Of a DNA stretch of 64,000 nucleotides, positions 57,225-64,000 are shown in pieces. Below the pieces are notes generated by a model. That model saw nothing but the letters and a program-made list of their open reading frames with translations, did not search any database and had not been told where the DNA came from. The stretch spans positions 236,560,666 through 236,624,665 of the forward strand of contig NC_080571.1 of assembly GCF_030247185.1 (NCBI RefSeq), read 5' to 3'. Made by a program: the position numbers and the translations under genes. Each line of letters starts with the position of its first letter. Within the stretch, counting starts at the first letter, position 1. The stretch is from Malaya genurostris. Its lineage: Eukaryota > Arthropoda > Insecta > Diptera > Culicidae.

Positions 57225-58275
57225 TCAATCCACCTAGTGGAATAATGATGCCTTTCTGATATTACTCATAACATCATAAATATTACTGAGGAATTCGCAA
57301 AAACAACTGTTCATTGAAAATAAATAGAAGAGGTTATTTGGACTTAATCTAACAAAATCTACAAATCCTGTTTAGCCTGTAGTTTTGGAACCGGAAGTAG
57401 TATCCACAACAAATTTTGGAAGTTTGTGAAAATCGATTTAGCCATCTTGAAATAACCGGATTCAGATGACCGGAATAGCTTAAGTTGGTTCGTTTTTCTG
57501 TAACAAATATGACCTTTGAATTGGAACAGTTTTGAACCTTGTTAAACCTACACTTACTGTTTCATGCTCTTTTTAGATTAAACCAATTAAACAAACGAAG
57601 CGAACCTGCGTTTCTGTTACTTTTGCTTAAGTAAGTGAAGCTAAACAGCATGAATCATGACACTCATCGCCCTATAACTGCGGAACCGGAAGTCGGATCC
57701 GGGTGAAATTTCACAGTGACTTTTGTGACAATGTAAGCTTTAATTTAAGATTCAAGATTAGTGAAAATCGGTTCAAGCATCGCTGAGAAATCGAAGACAG
57801 TTATAGTTTTGGAGTTTTTCTTCACTACTTTCGGTGCTTGCGGAACAGGGAAAGGGGGGACCAGTAGTGCCACATTAAGTTGATATGCCCACAAACTAAC
57901 AAGTTCTGCAAACTAGAAGAATTTATCAGTCAGTTTTATGGGATTTGTACCTGACCATCTTTCTTGTAAGAATACTGAAAAAATTGATATTTTCCACTTA
58001 TCACTCTTTAGTTCTGTGAACGGAAGTCGAATCCAGATAAAATGTACTAGATATTTTTAGAATACGATAAGACCCTTCATTTGAATCTTAGTTTGTGAAA
58101 ATCGGTTAAGTCACCTTCGATAAAATTCGGTGCATATTTTTGTTACGTACATAAGCACATACATCACACACAAACATTTGCTCAGTTCATCAAGCTGAGT
58201 CGAATGGTATATGACATTAAAAAATTGGATTTCACAGTGATAGTATAGCCTTTCTATATGAGTAAGGCAAAGCAC
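57225..58275 (+). repeat. Family B repeat, relatively complete copy
   Basis: Begins TCAATCCACCTAGTGGAATA with ATGATGCCTTTCTGATATTA and contains TTTGGAACCGGAAGTAG, AACTGCGGAACCGGAAGTCG and TTGGAGTTTTTCTTCACTAC. It ends with the CA-rich stretch, CTCAGTTCATCAAGCTGAGT, and GTATAGCCTTTCTATATGAG. Its two ends share CCTTTCT in inverted orientation. Non-coding. Confidence 0.6.
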
Positions 58276-58309
58276 ATGCCTGAAAATGAGATTTTTATAT
58301 ATAGGACTA

Positions 58310-58560
58310 GCTGACCCGTCGAACTTCGTCTCGCCTGAAATTATTTTTTTAAATTTGTGTTTTCGAACAGCAGAGTTGCCAAACGTTAATGTTTCTTTCC
58401 ATTATTTTACTGATTACTTGGCTTACAATAAACGAATTACGACAAATTCATATCCAACACAATAACTTCGTCCCGAAGAAGAAATATCATCAAGAATTAT
58501 TGTGGATATGTTCAATGCTTTTGTTACGCAAAAACTAAACAAATGCACCGTTTGCCATCT
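58310..58560 (+). repeat. 5' side of a dispersed repeat starting CTAGCTGACCCG
   Basis: GGACTAGCTGACCCGTCGAA followed by CTTCGTCTCGCC is a start I recognise as common to a widespread insect repeat. The matching end may be the region 61590-61683, which finishes ATTTATATATATATAGATA. The class is not certain. If the two belong together, the LINE at about 58590-59855 inserted inside it. Confidence 0.35.
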
Positions 58561-58589
58561 CATCCTTCGAGTCAGTGTATTGAACAGAG

Positions 58590-59855
58590 ATTGTAGATCT
58601 CTCTCAAACTAAAGATGTGACATGTGGGATGATGGATTGGGTTGAATCATATCTGACTGGTCGCAGTATGACCGTGAGAATTGGCGACTGCGTTACTCCA
58701 TCATTCATCGTGAGCTCTGGTGTTCCTCAGGGAAGCCATCTAGGACCATTCATATTTCTGCTATATCTAAATGATTTGAATTTCGCATTGCAATGCATGA
58801 AGCTATCATTCGCCGACGATTTCAAACTGTTTCATCTCATCAAATATCTGAAAGACTCAAACTTCTTGCAGTCACAGTTGGATGTATTTTCTAACTGGTG
58901 CAACGTCAACAGAATGGTTATTAACGCCTTCAAATGCTTCGTTATCTCCTTCTCTCGTAAACGAACCACGATCATGTATGATTACACTATTTCGCAAGCT
59001 GTACTAAAACGGAAGACATCAATTAAGGATCTAGGAGTGTTATTGAATTCAAAACTTAGTTTCAAAGATCACATAGAATATATCCTCTCTAAAGCATTAA
59101 AGATGCTAGGATTAATCTTTCGCATCTCAAAAAAATTGAATAATATATACTGCCTGAAATCGTTATATTGCGCTCTAGTTCGCGAGTATGCTGTTGTTGT
59201 TTGGGCACCATATTATCAAACAGATAAGCTACGCATTGAAACTGTTCAGTACAAGTCCATTCGTTTTGCTTTGCGTCGCCTGCCCTGGAGAGATCCATTC
59301 AATCTTCCAAGCTACGAAAATCGTTGTAGGCTCATACACGTCGATTTGCTATCTGTCCGCCGTGATACACAAAAAGCTGTTTTCGTCGCGGACCTCATCC
59401 AATCTCGAATTGATAGTGCAGATCTCCTACAACAGCTAAGTTTTGACATTCTTCGGCGTAATTTGCGGTTTAATTCCTTTCTCAGAATTCCTCGTGCTAG
59501 AACAAACTATGGCTTCATTGAACCATTTTCGAGTATATGTCGCGTATTCAATACTTGTTCTGATGGATTTAATTTCAATTTATCTCGTAACGTCATTAAA
59601 ACCCGTTTTCTCCAAATATTTTCCCGGTAGTTTTATTAGGATAATTAGTCAATATGAATAGTTGTTAGTTAGCTTTGTAGTTTAAATAAGGGTAATTTAA
59701 GATTTCGTTATGTATCATATGGTTAAATGTTATTTGTTGATACAAAAGATGAGAATGTTTTATCCCTGCTGGAGAAGGAGAACCAAAATCTCAGCTCCAG
59801 CAGGCTTTTCCCTTGCTCCTAAATAAGCTAATAAATTAATTAACAGATGGATGAA
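58590..59855 (+). mobile_element. 5'-truncated LINE (Jockey/CR1-type)
   Basis: Carries the C-terminal part of a reverse transcriptase and a 3' untranslated region with a hairpin (CTGCTGGAGAAGGAG pairs with CTCCAGCAGG around 59777-59808). It ends in A/T-rich sequence near 59850. The same 3' end occurs, reversed, at 20695-20885 and 27035-27165, so this LINE lineage inserted at least three times in the window. The endonuclease domain and N-terminal fingers are absent. Confidence 0.75.
58617..59630 (+). CDS. LINE reverse transcriptase, C-terminal 337 residues
   Basis: Longest frame in the window that looks like a real protein. Order: DWVESYLTGRSMTVRIGD (7-24), the SGVPQGSHLGP motif (34-44), LLYLNDL (48-54), the catalytic FADD at about 65-68 (SFADDFKLF), then SQLDVFSNWCNVNRMVIN, KTSIKDLGVLLNSKLSFKDH and the thumb/connection region to the stop TAG. 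FADD replaces the more common YADD. The start is set only by truncation; the first in-frame ATG is 58629. Because the N-terminal fingers and the endonuclease are missing, it cannot work alone. Confidence 0.7.
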   Translation: MTCGMMDWVESYLTGRSMTVRIGDCVTPSFIVSSGVPQGSHLGPFIFLLYLNDLNFALQCMKLSFADDFKLFHLIKYLKDSNFLQSQLDVFSNWCNVNRMVINAFKCFVISFSRKRTTIMYDYTISQAVLKRKTSIKDLGVLLNSKLSFKDHIEYILSKALKMLGLIFRISKKLNNIYCLKSLYCALVREYAVVVWAPYYQTDKLRIETVQYKSIRFALRRLPWRDPFNLPSYENRCRLIHVDLLSVRRDTQKAVFVADLIQSRIDSADLLQQLSFDILRRNLRFNSFLRIPRARTNYGFIEPFSSICRVFNTCSDGFNFNLSRNVIKTRFLQIFSR

Positions 59856-59859
59856 AAAG

Positions 59860-60840
59860 AGATGACCAAGATAATTACTTTAAATTGACCCCCCAAATTT
59901 CCAAAAGCAGCCCTCGGGGATTGTTGTTTATCATTGAATATTAAGACTTATTTGTACTGAAGACGTTTAAAATTTAATAGCAAATCCTTAGGGATTATCG
60001 AAAGTAATAAACTAATTTTGGACGGTTGTCCATAACCTACTTCACCGCTAGTGATATTACTTAGTCGTGTTTGATGAATGTTCGTAGCAGGATAATGACA
60101 GGATCAATTTTCGATTAACGAATTAGCGATAAAATGAAAAATACTTGGACATTCGAAAGTTCAAATTACCCTTTTATTAAATATTGTGTCCACTAACTTT
60201 GACATGAACGCTATATTCGTTCAAGAATTGTATCAAAAGGCCTCTCATTCGTCGAGCCACCACATCGGTTTGCTTAGTATTCAGTCCTGAGAATCAATAT
60301 TCTGTTCTAGCGGAGTGAACATGAGGAGTGATTATACCAGTATTCTTCTTATCGTTAAAGCCAATGTATAAAACAGCAGATCTCACAACTAATGGTTCTT
60401 ACATGCCACGATTTCTCCTTCAGATATGATATTCACGATTCCCATATGGTAATTCGTCAAAAAATCCAAAGTTCGGAAAATGAAATGATTTGACTTAAGC
60501 AGCTTACAAATGTCATGAATACCATCCGTTTTGAAGTAAACCACTGTTGAAAACTCACTCGAATCGGCTGAACAAACGTCAGCATGCTAAATGCAAGGAA
60601 AATATTTTCATCTGAACTCATTATTTCAACAGCAGAATCCTATCATTGATACGTAAAAAAATCGTTACATAATTTGATTTGTTCAACTCACGCCCACGAT
60701 GGCCAACATAATTCATCTAACTACATCTACTGGTAAATGACATTAGAACTTGTGTTTCTGTTTACGGTATAGCTAAAACAGTCATTTGGCAAGTAATGAT
60801 TTTGATACCCTATCCCAGTGAAATTTGTAGACCCGCATAA
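59860..60840. other. Spacer
   Basis: Nothing recognised. Confidence 0.3.
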
Positions 60841-60925
60841 GTCCGATCATCGGTCCGATTATCGGACCGATTGAGCACGATATAGGGCCGATCGTAGCGC
60901 TTCGATCGGCCCGTCATCGGACAAT
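60841..60925. repeat. Cluster of short perfect hairpins
   Basis: ATCGGTCCGAT-T-ATCGGACCGAT (60849-60871, 11-bp arms, 1-nt spacer) is followed by GGGCCGATCG, an 8-nt loop and CGATCGGCCC (60885-60912, 10-bp arms). Flanking GATCATCGG and GTCATCGGAC resemble the same motif. This looks like a tiny palindromic repeat family or a protein-binding cluster. Confidence 0.65.
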
Positions 60926-61084
60926 TCTGCACCATTTGCATCAACCGCGCTGACCTAAAAAAGCTTTATGTTTACATTATGTATCGCTAGAGAAGCAGAG
61001 CGAGGGAACATCAAACAAGGCATTTTCGAGCCGACGTCTCCCGATAGGGTGTGAAATACATTCTTTTGTTTCGATCATATAGGC

Positions 61085-61190
61085 TTTGACCTTATGGTCA
61101 TTCGCCTCTTAGGGCCAGGAAAACTCTGGCCCTATGTTCGGGGTTGGAAATCCAACCCCGATATATCCCATCCCCTGAGTATCAGACATC
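61085..61190 (-). repeat. SINE family 2 related tail
   Basis: GGTCATTCGCCTCTTAGGGC and CAGGAAAACTCTGGCCC match the tail part of 25065-25170. The tRNA-like head is not recognisable here. Confidence 0.4.
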
Positions 61191-61686
61191 CGCTCTCTGC
61201 TTTGGTATATCTTCACTCTTTTGTTCTACCGATACACTATGTAAGCTCGAAACGCAATCAAAAGCTTTCGTGCACGATGCGTCCGATGTTCGGATTTACT
61301 GGGATTAGGCACGTGTTTCCAAATGACGAATCAATCATGCATGTAAAATCTCTACCCAAATCTACTCGTTGCGCGCCAAACGATTTTCCAAAGATCTAGT
61401 ATTCTTTTCTTCAACGGCGAAATACTGAGCATCTCCTTGCGCGCCAAACATCAATTGTAGATCTAGCAATCATTGGCGACTTTTTCAGTGGAAAATTCCA
61501 TTGTCCATACAAAATAACTTTATTGGTTTTTCCCACTTTTCCGGTAAGTTTTCCTAATTTTTTTGATGTACGAACCCGGTGGGGGTAAAAACTGATCAAA
61601 CGAAAAAAAAGCATCTCAATCCGTCCATCCGTTCTTACGTGATGCGATTACAAAGAATGATCTCTGCATTTATATATATATAGATA
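61191..61686. other. Spacer and likely end of the CTAGCTGACCCG repeat
   Basis: 61590-61683 contains AATCCGTCCATCCGTTCTTA and ATTTATATATATATAGATA, an ending typical of that insect repeat. The remainder is unrecognised. Confidence 0.3.
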
Positions 61687-62830
61687 AGGGCTCTCTATTT
61701 CATCTGCGCTCCTATTTCCATCTCATCCCTTCACCTCATTACTTTGAACATGAATAATATCTTACAGCGTACCTGAACCAAACTGTGAAATGTTTAAAAA
61801 TGAATATTTAAGCTATTGTCACACTTTTCCATTGGAAAAAATGGTTTTAAATTCTTCGGTGATCGTTTTTTTTTTTCATTTACAACAAACTCACTTTTCG
61901 ATTTAGGACACATTTTCGTCTCAAGATTTACAGTTCGTCATGTTTCTGAATATCTTCTAAACGATTCGTCTCAAAACATGATCACTGTTTCGAACAATTA
62001 CAATACTATTGAATGCTGGATGACTTCATAATTAGTAATGTTCCCTTGCCACTTGTTTAATTAACGATTAAAAACATCGAAAACTACCCGACAAGAAATA
62101 AAAGTCTTCAAAAATATGAGATGAAAGTTTTTCACGTAGTTCATCTCATTTGGCTTCGCAAAGTTGTCAGGTCTTCTCATAATGTTATAAAACAAATTTT
62201 TTTTTCTTTTTGAAGTTATCACCAACAAGTTTTTTTTTGTGGTATCCGTGACATTAGTTTAATCATATTATTGATATTTATATTTCAATAAAACTATTTC
62301 GGCTTCGAATATTACCAGAAAGAGCGTGTTAAATACTAATGAAATAACCATTGTGGCAAATCTAGTAGTACTGATTTCTTTCCGCTATATGTCAAAATAG
62401 AGCTGTTAAGTTTGTGTGTTTAATCGGCTGTCCACAGAGATGCCAGATATTTTCATAGAAAATATGTATCTGCTTTATCTGTTTTCACTAATAAAATGAA
62501 TCAGTTCATATTGGTTTAAAATTTTAATATAAATGTTTATCATTGTTTATCATCAAATATTTGCACAAAAGATTTCCATTTTAACATGTGATTTGTCCGT
62601 TGATTATTAAACTTTTAAAGAAGTACTGCAATTAAATACAAATAGATACTCAGAGAGAAAAGTCTATTTTTTTACTTTTCACTTTTTATGAACCTGTACA
62701 AATCTGTATTACATTTAGGAAATCTGTATAAAATCTGTACTCTGATTTGAATCAGTATGCGAACGCAAAAATCTATACAATACAGATAAACCTGTATAAA
62801 TGGCATCTTTGGCTCTGCATTTTGTTTTTA

Positions 62831-63747
62831 ACACATGGATCAATAAGTCCCGAGACTAAAGCAGAGATGGCGCTCGTAGTAAACCAGTAATCACGTCTTT
62901 CTAGATTACTAACCTTTGTTTAAAACGGGTCAAAATTTTAAGTCGATCCGACCAGAAACAGCTGAGTTATCGAGGTTGGAGTAAAGTCGTTTTGTAGTTT
63001 GTTTAAAAAATGGAAAAAACCGAGTTTCGTGTTTTGATAAAACATTGTTTTTTGATGGGTAAAAACACCGTGCAAGCGAAACAATGGATTGAAAAATGTT
63101 ATCCGGACTCTTGTCCATCAAAAGCAACGATTTGTCGGTGGTTCGCCGAGTTTAAACGTGGTCGTACCGACACAAACGACGCGGAACGCTCGGGTAGACC
63201 TGTGGAAGCCGTTACACCGGAAAATGTGAGTGAAGTGACAAAAATTATAATGAAAGGTCGTAAAGTGAAGCTCCGTGAGATTGCTGAGATGACACATATA
63301 TCATATGGAAGTGTATTTACTATCCTTCATGAAAAATTGAGCATGAAAAAGGTTTTTCCCAAGTGGGTGCCGCGATTGCTTTCGATGGAACAAAAACAGC
63401 CTGCCACAAGTCGATGAAAACAATGGCGAAATTGAACGAATTGGGCTTTGATCTGCTTCCCCATCCCCCCATACTCACCAGATTTAGCCCTCAGTGACTA
63501 CTGGCTCTTTGCTGATCTTAAAAAAATGCTCCAGGGAAAATGATTTGGCTCAAATGAAGAGGTCATCGCTGAAACTGAAGCTTATTTTGAAGCGAAAGAT
63601 AAATTTTTTTATAAACATGGTATTGAAAAATTGGAAAAACGTTGGAACCATTGTACCCTAAAAGGTGATTATGTTGATGAATAAAAAAAAATTTGCAAAA
63701 AAAATTTTGTTTCCATTGTTAGTCTCGCGACTTATTGATCCATGTGT
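62831..63747 (+). mobile_element. Internally deleted mariner inside element T
   Basis: 917 bp with ends ACACATGGATCAATAAGTCC and, reverse-complemented, ACACATGGATCAATAAGTCG, flanked by TA (62829-62830 and 63748-63749). The uninterrupted left copy of element T reads (reverse complement) GTTTTTAGAAGCGC at this point, so the empty site and the TA duplication are directly visible. It keeps both ends but lacks the catalytic centre. Confidence 0.93.
63010..63417 (+). pseudogene. Mariner transposase N-terminal ORF (135 aa) with lost catalytic core
   Basis: ATG 63010: MEKTEFRVLIKHCFLMGKNT, then KQWIEKCYPDSCPSKATICR and WFAEFKRGRTDTNDAERSGR (first helix-turn-helix and linker), KVKLREIAEMTHISYGSVFT (second) and KKVFPKWVPRLLSMEQKQ. 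Then a deletion: the sequence jumps to CHKSMKTMAKLNELGFDLLP-type residues in another frame (63390-63455), losing the first and second Asp. The third motif SPDLALSDYWLF and the C-terminal part (EEVIAETEAYFEAKDKFF) remain. The uninterrupted 135-codon frame holds the whole DNA-binding domain. Confidence 0.88.
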
Positions 63748-64000
63748 TAGAAGGGCTAATGCCTAAATAAAAACAATTCCTTTTTTGTTCTGTTGTTAAG
63801 TTTATCAAATTAACTGCACAGTAAAATTTTTAACGAAAGATTACGAAAACGACCCAAAAATTTTAGAGCGTCGAAATGATTCAAAACTGGTTCTAAAACT
63901 ATCGTGTGTTGTCTGATTGTTGGCATTAGGCCATTTTTTAAAAAAATTCGGACATTTTGAGCTTGAGAGTGTAATAGTGCAATGTTTTGTTTTGATTGCT

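Larger units (their letters stand above)
61687..64000. mobile_element. TIR element T, right copy (inverted, cut by window end)
   Basis: Starts AGGGCTCTCTATTTCATCTG after TA (61685-61686) and runs as the reverse complement of 44249-46215, including ATGAGATGAAAG, CCAGATATTTTCATAGAAAA and AATCTGTATAAAATCTGTAC. It holds only one unit of the 300-bp sequence that is duplicated in the left copy, interrupted by the mariner 62831-63747. The sequence up to 64000 (GAGCTTGAGAGTGTAATAG) corresponds to about 44515-44570, so about 270 bp of the element lie beyond the window. Confidence 0.8.

Noticed and set aside
58617..59630. That this LINE reverse transcriptase is the ORF2 partner of the ORF1-only family
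   Set aside because: The 3' ends differ completely (hairpin and TTGATACAAAAG versus CTGAATAAAAATATC), so there is no evidence linking them, although a trans-acting role cannot be excluded.

Overview
The window is AT-rich, repeat-dense DNA from an animal nuclear genome. It is most likely an insect and probably a mosquito: ITm/DD37E-type transposase fragments (a lineage first described in mosquitoes), several mariner lineages, tRNA-derived SINEs, Jockey/CR1-type LINE debris and abundant MITEs all point that way. The species call is inference. There is no operon structure, rRNA, bona fide tRNA gene, CRISPR array or intact conserved host gene. Almost every long reading frame belongs to a mobile element, and nearly all of those are broken.

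Layout. 0-8.2 kb: an ITm fragment, the first copy (1987-2674) of a gag-like ORF1-only retroposon, a GC-rich non-repetitive island (3.2-4.5 kb), a CAGAATTC minisatellite, a SINE-like unit, a fold-back mariner derivative (5881-6814) and a truncated ITm element. 8.2-15.4 kb: mostly unrecognised, then a degenerate family B repeat, two promoter-like units (CCAAT, TATA, initiator) and a (TA)n microsatellite. 15.4-16.7 kb: a near full-length but dead mariner with TA target duplications. 17-32 kb: MITEs, SINEs, family B repeats, LINE 3' ends, a second ORF1-only copy and a CGGGT minisatellite. 32-42 kb: an ITm element split by a MITE, a large palindrome (36.67-37.76 kb), the best ORF1-only copy (37840-39023), a second (TA)n run with a mariner at its edge, and a weak candidate for a minus-strand host promoter (42.2-42.7 kb). 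44.2-46.2 kb: a 1.97-kb terminal-inverted-repeat element with an internal 300-bp tandem duplication. 47.6-52.4 kb: a nested palindrome, then a dead mariner split by a 2.56-kb hAT-like element (8-bp duplication) and by a SINE (12-bp duplication). 52.6-54.5 kb: an ORF1-only copy that itself carries a 686-bp insertion. 54.7-61.7 kb: a decayed mariner, family B, and a LINE reverse-transcriptase fragment. 61.7-64 kb: an inverted, window-truncated second copy of the 1.97-kb element, carrying a mariner whose empty site is preserved in the first copy.

The sequence reads as intergenic or intronic DNA built by successive nested insertions, and matched copies inside the window let insertion sites and relative ages be read directly. 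The most notable candidate system is the ORF1-only retroposon family: four copies, three with 13-15-bp target duplications and shared 5' and 3' ends, an RNA-binding/zinc-knuckle ORF, and no reverse transcriptase.
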